This document shows, piece by piece, positions 1 to 5,073 of a stretch of 5,073 nt of DNA. The DNA comes from Myxococcaceae bacterium (lineage in GTDB: Bacteria > Myxococcota > Myxococcia > Myxococcales > Myxococcaceae), in the NCBI GenBank assembly GCA_018262385.1, contig JAGSPQ010000977.1, forward strand, positions 1-5,073, given 5' to 3'. Numbering within the stretch: the first letter of the stretch is position 1; each line of letters begins with the position of its first letter. The translations under genes and the position numbers were made by a program. A model generated the notes under the pieces. That model saw only the letters and a list, made by a program, of their open reading frames with translations, had not been told where the DNA came from and searched no databases.

Positions 1-2
1 TC

Positions 3-1040
3 GCCTGCGGCGCGACTGCGGCCGCCGAGGAGGCGCGCCCGATCGTCGCGCTCACTTTCCTCGGGCCGGACGCCGATCGCGTCGCGTTCACCGCCTCGCT
101 GAGCGAGCTGTTGATCCGGATCGAGATCGACCTCGGGGTGCGGCAGACCGACGCGCCGCTGCCGAAAGATCGGCTGCTCGCGATCGTCACCGCCGACTGG
201 AGCGCGCCCGCGGACGTCACGATCAACATCGTCGACGCGCAGGAGAAGGTGGTGCTGGTGCGGCGGCTCGCGCGCGCCGGATCGCCGTCGGTGGTGATCG
301 AAGCGGCGACCCACATCACCCAGTCGGTGATCGAAGAGCTGGCGCACCCGACGGTGCCGCTCACTCCGCCGCCGGTCGTCGCGGTGCCGATGAGGCCGCT
401 TCGACCGACGGTGGAAGCGCAGGCGCCGCCGGCGGCCGCAGCACCGCAGACGGGGCTCGCGCTCGAGATCGCCGGGTTCGCCGGAGCGCGCGGCTACGGC
501 AGCTCCGGCCCACCGGTCTCGCCCAGCGGAGGCATCCGGCTGGGGCTCACCCTCGCCGGCGGCCGCTGGCGTCCCACTGCCTGGGTGAGCGGCGAGTACC
601 AGGCGCCGATCGAGCTGCAGCACCCGCTGTTCCATCTGAAGATCGACACCGTGCCGCTGCGGGCAGGGGCCGGCCTCACCGCGTTCGCCGGCGACGCCTG
701 GCGGCTGGATGCCGGCCTTGGCGCGGGCGCCGATCTGTTCTTCACCAACCCCAGCCCGGGCCTGGTGCCCGAGGCCCGCCTTCGCCGCCCGTCGGTGATC
801 GCCTCGCCGATCATCACCGGGCTGATCGCGCTGCACGTGGCGGTCGCGCGCAGCGCCGACGTGTGGCTCGCGGTCACCCTCGACGCGGATCTGACGCCCC
901 GGCGCTGGGTGATTGCCGCCGGGCCGGTGCGGGAGGCGGTGTTCGCGCCGTGGCAGTTTCGCCCCTCGGTGCAGCTGGGCTTCTCGTTCGGCGCGCTCGG
1001 GCCGGCGCCCTACGCCTCGCGCCTGGGAGGCGTCGAGTGA
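3..1040 (+). CDS. Exported two-part protein: N-terminal domain, Pro-rich linker, probable outer-membrane beta-barrel (5' partial)
   Basis: The frame is open through the left edge, so the start lies outside the window; 345 residues are visible. The in-frame TTG at 111 is an unlikely start because domain-like sequence (PIVALTFLGPD) continues upstream. The first visible residues, ACGATAAAEEA, look like the end of a signal peptide, with the Cys at codon 6-8 a possible lipidation site. Residues about 14-115 form an alpha/beta domain I cannot name; it resembles N-terminal domains of myxobacterial hypothetical proteins. Residues about 116-151 are a Pro/Ala-rich linker. Residues about 152-337 alternate short Gly/aromatic amphipathic strands (GIRLGLTLAGGRWRPTAWVS, PLRAGAGLTAF, FRPSVQLGFSFG), as in small beta-barrels. 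Inference: the protein sits in the outer membrane with its N-terminal domain in the periplasm. It overlaps the next gene by 4 bases, so the two are probably cotranslated. The function is unknown. Confidence 0.8.
   Translation, partial: ACGATAAAEEARPIVALTFLGPDADRVAFTASLSELLIRIEIDLGVRQTDAPLPKDRLLAIVTADWSAPADVTINIVDAQEKVVLVRRLARAGSPSVVIEAATHITQSVIEELAHPTVPLTPPPVVAVPMRPLRPTVEAQAPPAAAAPQTGLALEIAGFAGARGYGSSGPPVSPSGGIRLGLTLAGGRWRPTAWVSGEYQAPIELQHPLFHLKIDTVPLRAGAGLTAFAGDAWRLDAGLGAGADLFFTNPSPGLVPEARLRRPSVIASPIITGLIALHVAVARSADVWLAVTLDADLTPRRWVIAAGPVREAVFAPWQFRPSVQLGFSFGALGPAPYASRLGGVE
1025..1030 (+). promoter_or_regulatory. Ribosome binding site GGGAGG for the Kazal lipoprotein gene
   Basis: GGGAGG lies 6 bases before the GTG at 1037, inside the last codons of the upstream gene. 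It decides the start: the same frame is open further upstream, to about 863, but that part only shadows the barrel gene. Starting at 1037 gives a proper lipoprotein signal peptide. Confidence 0.8.
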
Positions 1041-1600
1041 GCGCGCGGATTGCCTGCCTTTTCCTCGTGCTCGCCACCTGCGGCCCGAGGGAGATCGTCG
1101 TGGTCGACCTTCCCCCTGGGCCCGACGGAGGGTTTCCGGACCAGGGCCCCTCCTGCGCAGACGACACCGACTGCGCCCCGATGCCGATGACCTTCTGCGA
1201 CAAGCCCAGCTGCGGCGCCACCCTTGGCCATTGCAACCGCAGGCCGCCGATGTGCCCAGTGACCTTCGAGCCGGTGTGCGGCTGCAACGGCGTCAACTAC
1301 TGGAACGACTGCTACCGGATGTCGCAGGGAATCGCGGCGCGGGTGGCGGGCGAGTGCGCCGCTCCGGTCGCCTGCAGCACGAACGCGGGGTGCTCGGGCT
1401 TCGGCGCGGCGTGCGCGCTGCTGTTGGAGCCGGCCTCGAGCTGCTTGGTGGTTCCTTCCGGCGTGTGCTGGGTGCTGCCGCTGACGTGTCCGCTGGGCGA
1501 CGGCGCGTGGGAGAGCTGCTCGGGCGCGCCGGTCTGCGAGGGCTTCTGCGCGGCGGTTCGCTCGGGGGCCACGCGCCGGCGGGTGAATTCGTGTCCGTGA
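1037..1600 (+). CDS. Cys-rich lipoprotein with a variant Kazal-type protease-inhibitor domain
   Basis: The protein has 187 residues and starts at a GTG that overlaps the upstream TGA (GTGA). Residues 1-14 are a short signal peptide ending in the lipobox LATC, with C15 lipidated; Thr at -1 is less usual. G16 is not the inner-membrane retention residue Asp, so outer-membrane sorting is expected. Twenty cysteines follow C15. Residues 66-107 match Kazal inhibitors: CP at 73-74, EPVCGCNG at 78-85, Y88, N90, C92 and C107. By alignment with ovomucoid domains the P1 residue is V75. The usual fourth Kazal Cys is replaced by M95 and an extra Cys, C83, is present, so C66-C83 may be a rearranged disulfide. 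Residues 113-186 are a second Cys-rich region of unnamed type. The Kazal fold normally inhibits serine proteases; many bacterial versions are only structural. The domain call is firm and the inhibitor activity is inference. Confidence 0.88.
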   Translation: MSARIACLFLVLATCGPREIVVVDLPPGPDGGFPDQGPSCADDTDCAPMPMTFCDKPSCGATLGHCNRRPPMCPVTFEPVCGCNGVNYWNDCYRMSQGIAARVAGECAAPVACSTNAGCSGFGAACALLLEPASSCLVVPSGVCWVLPLTCPLGDGAWESCSGAPVCEGFCAAVRSGATRRRVNSCP

Positions 1601-1675
1601 AGTGATCGCTTTTATTCGGGCCCTGACACCAGAGCGGGGAGAGGGGACGGCCTCTCCAAAAACCCGAGGATCACC
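1601..1675 (+). promoter_or_regulatory. Structured intergenic leader with hairpin upstream of the Cx6C lipoprotein gene
   Basis: A perfect 7-bp inverted repeat, GGAGAGG (1638-1644) and CCTCTCC (1651-1657), encloses a 6-base loop and is followed by five A. With no T run after it on the plus strand, it is a poor intrinsic terminator and fits a 5' leader hairpin better. TCGGG (1616-1620) can also pair with CCCGA (1663-1667), enclosing that hairpin and partly covering the ribosome binding site. The AT-rich TTTTATT at 1610-1616 stands out in this GC-rich region and could be part of a -10 element, but I see no convincing -35. Confidence 0.4.
1666..1670 (+). promoter_or_regulatory. Ribosome binding site GAGGA for the Cx6C lipoprotein gene
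   Basis: GAGGA lies 5 bases before the ATG at 1676 and supports that start, which also gives an ideal lipoprotein signal peptide. Confidence 0.75.
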
Positions 1676-2443
1676 ATGCAGCTCCATCGCCTCATCTCCC
1701 CTCTTTCAGTGGCGCTGTTGCTGGCCGCGTGCAACGGCAGCGACACGACCGTCAGCACCCAGGCCGACACGCTGACGACCGCGCAGTGCACCTACCAGGG
1801 CTTCCACGCCGCGGCGCAGGCGTGCTTCGAGACGTTCAACACCTGTAAGAGCGCGAGCGGCGCTGTCTTCGCGGACTGCAAGAGCGCGCTCGACGCGTGC
1901 CTGCCGCCGCCTCCTCCGGGCAGTCACCCGGGTCACCAGCCGGGCGAGGGTTGCGGCGGGCCGGGCGGTGAGCGTCCTCCGAATCCGGACGGCGGGCTGC
2001 CTCCGCCTCCGCCGCCTCCGCCCCCGAATCCTGACGGCGGACTTCCTCCTCCTCCTCCTCCGGGCGGGCCGGGCGGCGGGCTTCCTCCTCCTCCCCCGGG
2101 TGGACCGGGTGGACCGGGTGGACCGGGTGGACCGGGTGGGCCGGGCGGGCCGGGCGGGCACCATGGCCCTCCGCCGCTGCCGATCGACTCTGCGGCGCTG
2201 ACTGCCTGCCGCGACGCGTTCTCCGCCTGCATCGCCGCCGACGCCACCGCGCTCGACTCGTGCCGCGCCACCGAGCACGCCTGCGTGCGTGACGCCTTCC
2301 GCGCCGCGTTCGAGGCCCGGTGCGACGAAGCGACCACCGCCTGCGCGGCTCCCGGGGCCGAAGCCGAACCGTGCGCCCGCATCACCGCCCGCTGCGCGGA
2401 AGGGGTCGACGGACGCCCGCCGAACGGCGGAGTCTGCCAGTAG
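1676..2443 (+). CDS. Lipoprotein with three twin-Cx6C helical-hairpin modules and a Pro/Gly-rich linker
   Basis: The protein has 255 residues. Residues 1-18 are a signal peptide with lipobox LAAC; C19 is the lipidation site and N20 at +2 fits outer-membrane export. Cysteines are strictly spaced: C50-x6-C57-x10-C68-x6-C75, C178-x6-C185-x10-C196-x6-C203 and C216-x6-C223-x9-C233-x6-C240. C38, C93 and C254 are extra. The segments between are Ala-rich and helix-forming, and i/i+7 spacing puts each Cys pair on one helix face. Disulfide-stapled antiparallel hairpins (for example C50-C75 with C57-C68) are my inference. Residues 76-169 hold two NPDGGL-polyPro repeats, a run of nine prolines (109-117) and six GGP triplets, probably an extended spacer. 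I recognise no named family. The leader at 1601-1675 suggests its own expression control. A structural or surface-spacer role is plausible; no catalytic motif is visible. Confidence 0.9.
   Translation: MQLHRLISPLSVALLLAACNGSDTTVSTQADTLTTAQCTYQGFHAAAQACFETFNTCKSASGAVFADCKSALDACLPPPPPGSHPGHQPGEGCGGPGGERPPNPDGGLPPPPPPPPPNPDGGLPPPPPPGGPGGGLPPPPPGGPGGPGGPGGPGGPGGPGGHHGPPPLPIDSAALTACRDAFSACIAADATALDSCRATEHACVRDAFRAAFEARCDEATTACAAPGAEAEPCARITARCAEGVDGRPPNGGVCQ
1979..2065 (+). repeat. Two degenerate 45-base repeats encoding NPDGGL-polyPro
   Basis: Copy 1 starts at 1979 and copy 2 at 2024, both in frame within the linker of the Cx6C lipoprotein. The first 24 bases of each (PNPDGGLP) differ at 3 positions, all silent, followed by variable proline runs of 9 and 6. 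A shorter GGGLPPPPP echo follows at 2075-2098. This points to growth of the linker by in-frame duplication. Confidence 0.75.
2099..2158 (+). repeat. 9-base tandem repeat encoding (GGP)n
   Basis: Four identical GGTGGACCG units run from 2099 to 2134. Two diverged units (GGTGGGCCG, GGCGGGCCG) and a partial GGCGGG follow. The unit is a multiple of three, so copy-number change keeps the frame. The last part, 2134-2158, has six GGG runs separated by 1-2 bases, a canonical G-quadruplex motif on the coding strand. Confidence 0.9.
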
Positions 2444-2484
2444 GTTGAAGGCGCACAGCCCCGCGTTCGTGGGTCTGGAGGGAA

Positions 2485-2500
2485 ACTCCGCAGCCGGAGT
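2485..2500 (+). promoter_or_regulatory. Hairpin overlapping the likely ribosome binding site of the archaemetzincin gene
   Basis: ACTCCG (2485-2490) and CGGAGT (2495-2500) form a perfect 6-bp stem with loop CAGC. The 3' arm contains GGAG (2496-2499), the best Shine-Dalgarno candidate for the ATG at 2510 (10-base spacing). An alternative stem, GGAG (2477-2480) with CTCC (2486-2489), would free it. No T run follows, so it is not a standard terminator. A regulatory role is inferred from position only. Confidence 0.35.
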
Positions 2501-2509
2501 GGTGTCAGG

Positions 2510-3370
2510 ATGGCGGTGGTGCCCCGCCTCTTCCTCGTCTGCGTCTCTCTGCTGGGCTGCGTCTGCACGAAGCTGTTCGCGAAGCTGGCGCCGCTGCATC
2601 GCCCGCTGCCGCTGAAGACGCCGGGAGACTGGGTTTCCGAGCATCCCGAGCCGGCGCAGTCGTTCTGGCAATACGTTCAGGCGGGCCCGGTTCGGCCGTC
2701 AGCGACGCGCCGGGTGATCTACGTGCTCCCGCTGGGGGACTTCAGCGTCGAGCAGCGCGCCGCGGTCGAGTCGGCGCAGCTGTTCCTCGCGGCGTTCTAC
2801 CAACTGCCGGTGAAGGCGCTGCCGGCGGTGGCGGCGAGCGAGATCCCCGGGGAAGCGCGCCGGAAGAACCCCGCCACCGGGCAACCGCAGCTTCACACCA
2901 GCTGGGTCCTCGACACGCTGCTGCCCCCGCGGCGTCCAACCGATGCGGTCGCGCTGATCGCGTTCACGCCGGAGGATCTCTATCCGGATCCCGCCTGGAA
3001 CTTCGTCTTCGGCCAGGCCTCGCTCACCGAGCGGGTGGGCGTGTGGTCGGTGAATCGCTTCGGAGATCCGGCGAAAGAGAAACCGCTGTTCGTCACCCGC
3101 ACGCTCAAGGTCGCCGGGCACGAGATGGGGCACATGTTCGGGCTGCGCCACTGCACCGCCCACTCCTGCGTGATGAACGGGAGCAACTCGCTGCCCGAGT
3201 CCGACTCGCAGCCGCTCGAGCTGTGCCCGGTGTGCCTGCGCAAGCTGCAGTGGAACGTGGGGTTCGACGTCAGCGCGCGGTTCCGCGGACTGCGCGACTT
3301 CCACAAGGTGTCAGGGCTGGAGGGCGAGCGCGGATTCATCGAGCAGAGCCTGAAGGCGCTCGAGAACTAA
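2510..3370 (+). CDS. amzA: Archaemetzincin (M54 family zinc metalloprotease), predicted lipoprotein
   Basis: The protein has 286 residues. The signature HEMGHMFGLRHC spans residues 204-215. H204, H208 and H214 are the expected ligands of the catalytic zinc, and E205 is the general base. C215, C220, C239 and C242 match the four-Cys site that binds a second, structural zinc in known archaemetzincins. M222 is the conserved Met after the last-but-two Cys; the spacing from it to C239 is 16. Family blocks IYVLPLGDFS (about 70-79) and EDLYPDPAWNFVFGQASL (about 155-172) are also present. Residues 1-16 form a hydrophobic signal peptide ending in LLGC, so C17 should be lipidated and the enzyme anchored in the envelope, probably facing the periplasm or surface. 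The start is ATG 2510 (GGAG at 2496) or GTG 2516/2519 (AGGA at 2507); all keep the lipobox. It is the third lipoprotein gene in a row. Substrates are unknown; characterised members act as aminopeptidase-like or weak proteases. Confidence 0.93.
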   Translation: MAVVPRLFLVCVSLLGCVCTKLFAKLAPLHRPLPLKTPGDWVSEHPEPAQSFWQYVQAGPVRPSATRRVIYVLPLGDFSVEQRAAVESAQLFLAAFYQLPVKALPAVAASEIPGEARRKNPATGQPQLHTSWVLDTLLPPRRPTDAVALIAFTPEDLYPDPAWNFVFGQASLTERVGVWSVNRFGDPAKEKPLFVTRTLKVAGHEMGHMFGLRHCTAHSCVMNGSNSLPESDSQPLELCPVCLRKLQWNVGFDVSARFRGLRDFHKVSGLEGERGFIEQSLKALEN

Positions 3371-4059
3371 CCGACGACCTTCTTCCGCGCGGCGTGCACC
3401 ACCTGCTCGCGGGCCCCACCCTTCGCGATCGTGCGCAGGTCGCTCATCGGCACCCGGTCGAGCATCTTCAGGGCGAGCGGCAGCGGAGTCTTCGGGTTGC
3501 GCACCAGCCCGCTGGCGACGATCGGGTTGCCGGCCCACTCGCGGTGCTCGGCGATCATCTTCAGCGCCTCGGGCGACAGCAGCGGGCTCTTCGCCGCCGC
3601 CTGCACCTCGTCGAGCGCGATGCGGGGGTTCTTCAGCACGTACACGTGCAGCATCTTGTTGTTGTCGCGCAGCAACATCGCGCGCTCGTCGCGGGAGCCC
3701 GCGAGCGCGAGCTGCATCTTCTCCTGCACGCTCATCGTCTTCAGCCGCTCGCTCAGCGAGCCCCTGGGCAACTCCTCTTCCGTCGGCTGATGCGGGTGGC
3801 CCAGCTCGGCGAGCTCGGGCGGCACGCCCTCGAACATCACCGCCACGCCGACGCCGGGAACCACCGCTGCCACCCGGGCGGGGACCTGGATCATCGGCTT
3901 GCCGGTGACGACCACCTCGAGCAGCACCTCGGCGCCGGCCTGGGTGCCGATCACGCTGGCGCCGCGGATCAGCAACCCGCCCTTGGAGATCTCGGCATCG
4001 AACGCGGCAGCGAACTCGGCGACGGAGGGGTAGCCAATCTGGAGGAGCGCGGCGGTCAT
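3367..4059 (-). CDS. Degenerate PilZ-like domain protein with C-terminal LRV/HEAT-like helical repeats
   Basis: The protein has 230 residues. ATG at 4059 is chosen because the open frame further upstream only shadows the neighbouring gene; no strong Shine-Dalgarno is visible. Residues about 10-86 resemble a PilZ barrel: EISKGGLLI at 23-31 sits where PilZ domains have D/NxSxxG, then hydrophobic strands follow. The c-di-GMP-binding RxxxR is absent, since there is no Arg before R32, so ligand binding is doubtful. Residues 87-100 are a His/Pro/Glu linker. Residues 101-228 are helical, with conserved-looking NPR (144-146), REW (173-175) and NPKTP (188-192). Segments 141-170 and 185-212 repeat with a period of about 44 residues, reminiscent of leucine-rich-repeat-variant proteins. 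The same layout occurs in deltaproteobacterial proteins of unknown function. It lies 22 bases after the pseudouridine synthase gene, probably in one operon. A protein-protein adaptor role is inferred. Confidence 0.85.
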   Translation of the reverse strand: MTAALLQIGYPSVAEFAAAFDAEISKGGLLIRGASVIGTQAGAEVLLEVVVTGKPMIQVPARVAAVVPGVGVAVMFEGVPPELAELGHPHQPTEEELPRGSLSERLKTMSVQEKMQLALAGSRDERAMLLRDNNKMLHVYVLKNPRIALDEVQAAAKSPLLSPEALKMIAEHREWAGNPIVASGLVRNPKTPLPLALKMLDRVPMSDLRTIAKGGAREQVVHAARKKVVG

Positions 4060-4081
4060 GGGCGAGAAGATAGCCCGCCTG

Positions 4082-5071
4082 TCAGAACGGCGCGGGACAC
4101 CGCAGCGCGAGGCGTTCCCCGGTCCGGGGATGGGTGAAGGTGAGCGCCTCGGCGTGCAGCAGCAACCGCGCGTCCTCTCTGCCGTAGAGCCGATCGCCGA
4201 CGATCGGTGCGCCGATTCCGAGCGGGTGGGCGGCGTGCACGCGCAATTGATGCGTTCGGCCCGTGCGAGGAAACAGCGCCACCCGGGTGCGGGTGGGCGT
4301 GCGCTCGAGCACCCGCCACTCGGTGAGCGCGGACTTCCCGTGCTCCGGGTCGTAGATCTGCCGCGGCCGATCGTGGGGGTCGACCCGCAGCGCAAGCTCG
4401 ACCCGGCCCTCGTCCTTCTCGACCGCCCCCTCGAGCCAGGCGACGTAGCGCTTGTCGATCTGCCGCATCGCGAACTGCCGCTGCAGCGCGGCGTGGGTCG
4501 GTCGATCCTTGGCGACCAGCATCAGGCCCGAGACGTCCAGATCGAGCCGGTGCACCACCTGTGGCTCGGCGAGGCGATCGCCCAGCCGGGCCAGCACCGA
4601 GTCGCGCAGCTTCTCGTGGCGGCCGGGCACCGAGAGCAGTCCGGCCGGCTTCTCCACCACGATCACCCACTCGTCCTCGAACACCACCCGGGGCTCGGCG
4701 AGCGCCGCCGAGTCCGCGCCGAACAGCGGAGCGGGCTCGACGTTCGCGCCTTCGAGCATGAACGGGAGGACGACGCCGCACTTGCCGCGGCAGGCCGGGT
4801 AGTACGCCCCGGGGTGGCGCCCTCCGGAGACGGGCGGCGCGCCCCACCAGAACTCCGCCAGCGCGATCGGCCGAAGCTGCTCGCGCCAGGCCTGGCCGAA
4901 GAGCCTCGGAGCGGCGCAGTCCCCTGCTCCCCCCGGCGGCTCGTCCGGCGCGAAGAGCGCCCGCAGTCCCCGCTGCTCGCCGCGGGCGTTCTTCACCACG
5001 TAGGCGTCGTGGAACTGGCGCAGCAGCTGATTCGAGCGCTCGGCCCGGTGGAGCTCGAGGGCGACGCGCTG
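4082..5071 (-). CDS. RluA-family pseudouridine synthase with N-terminal extension (5' partial)
   Basis: The enzyme isomerises uridine to pseudouridine in rRNA or tRNA in the cytoplasm. The frame is open through the right edge, so the true start is outside; 329 residues are visible. The GTG at 4999 is not the start, because QRVALELHRAERSNQLL and more continues coding-like upstream. Visible residues 1-115 form an N-terminal extension with GAGDCAAP, LAEFWWG and YYPACRGKC, which I recognise from longer RluA-like proteins of proteobacteria. The catalytic domain follows: HRLDLDVSG, with catalytic Asp at visible residue 177 (bases 4541-4543), then KRYVAWLEG, RTGRTHQLRVH and GDRLYG. Val replaces the usual Thr of HRLDxxTSG. 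No S4 domain is visible, unlike RluC/RluD. Target site is uncertain: the extended group is often labelled tRNA U32 / 23S rRNA U746 synthase. It is upstream of, and probably cotranscribed with, the PilZ-like gene. Confidence 0.93.
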   Translation of the reverse strand, partial: QRVALELHRAERSNQLLRQFHDAYVVKNARGEQRGLRALFAPDEPPGGAGDCAAPRLFGQAWREQLRPIALAEFWWGAPPVSGGRHPGAYYPACRGKCGVVLPFMLEGANVEPAPLFGADSAALAEPRVVFEDEWVIVVEKPAGLLSVPGRHEKLRDSVLARLGDRLAEPQVVHRLDLDVSGLMLVAKDRPTHAALQRQFAMRQIDKRYVAWLEGAVEKDEGRVELALRVDPHDRPRQIYDPEHGKSALTEWRVLERTPTRTRVALFPRTGRTHQLRVHAAHPLGIGAPIVGDRLYGREDARLLLHAEALTFTHPRTGERLALRCPAPF

Positions 5072-5073
5072 CG

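Noticed and set aside
1638..1662. Intrinsic terminator after the Kazal lipoprotein gene
   Set aside because: The hairpin is followed by A rather than T on the plus strand, and the T run on the other strand precedes the stem, so it fits neither direction.
2142..2158. True collagen-like triple helix in the GGP region
   Set aside because: Only six GGP triplets, with Gly at X and no charged residues; a flexible or PPII spacer is more likely than a stable triple helix.
1933..2568. Minus-strand open frame with collagen-like GPP repeats
   Set aside because: It is the antisense of the Pro/Gly codons of the plus-strand lipoprotein (CCG/GGT triplets read as Gly/Pro both ways). The plus frame has a signal peptide, ribosome binding site and ordered cysteines; the minus frame has none.
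1706..2671. Minus-strand 321-residue frame rich in Arg
   Set aside because: Arg/Ala-rich low-complexity translation spanning two plus-strand genes and their gap, typical of a GC-rich shadow frame.
3043..4137. Plus-strand 364-residue frame
   Set aside because: Arg/His/Leu-rich, crosses the end of the archaemetzincin gene and runs antisense to the PilZ-like gene; no recognisable motif.
4056..4847. Minus-strand 263-residue frame
   Set aside because: Runs in another frame over the pseudouridine synthase, whose catalytic motifs fix the real frame.
1..5073. Defence island, prophage, CRISPR, IS element or tRNA
   Set aside because: No matching protein motifs, terminal inverted repeats, spaced repeats or tRNA-like cloverleaf were seen on either strand.

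Overview
The window is very GC-rich, with G or C at most third codon positions. It carries several gene types typical of Myxococcota (myxobacteria): Cys-rich lipoproteins with a CGC-type Kazal domain, a PilZ-like protein with a helical-repeat tail, and long Pro/Gly linkers in surface proteins. I infer a myxobacterial or related deltaproteobacterial chromosome, but no marker fixes the genus. There are no RNA genes, insertion sequences, CRISPR arrays or phage genes. No stretch over 300 bases lacks a gene; the largest gap is about 75 bases.

Plus strand, 1-3370: four envelope-type genes. (1) A protein cut by the left edge, with an exported N-terminal domain, a Pro-rich linker and a probable outer-membrane beta-barrel. 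(2) A Cys-rich lipoprotein with a variant Kazal domain, translationally coupled to gene 1 by a GTGA overlap. (3) After a 75-base structured leader, a lipoprotein made of three twin-Cx6C helical-hairpin modules split by a roughly 94-residue Pro/Gly linker. (4) An archaemetzincin (M54 zinc metalloprotease) that unusually carries a lipoprotein signal peptide. Genes 2, 3 and 4 are thus three consecutive predicted lipoproteins.

Minus strand, 3367-5073: a likely two-gene operon read right to left. First is an RluA-type pseudouridine synthase with a long N-terminal extension, cut by the right edge. After 22 bases comes a 230-residue protein with a degenerate PilZ-like domain and a C-terminal LRV/HEAT-like repeat region. 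The stop codons of this gene and of the archaemetzincin gene overlap tail to tail, so no terminator fits between them.

Functionally, the left two thirds looks like an envelope or secretion locus and the right third like RNA modification plus an accessory protein. The item most worth pursuing is the Cx6C/Pro-Gly lipoprotein, a regular architecture I cannot assign to a named family, followed by the lipoprotein form of archaemetzincin. I see no defence, CRISPR or biosynthetic system here.
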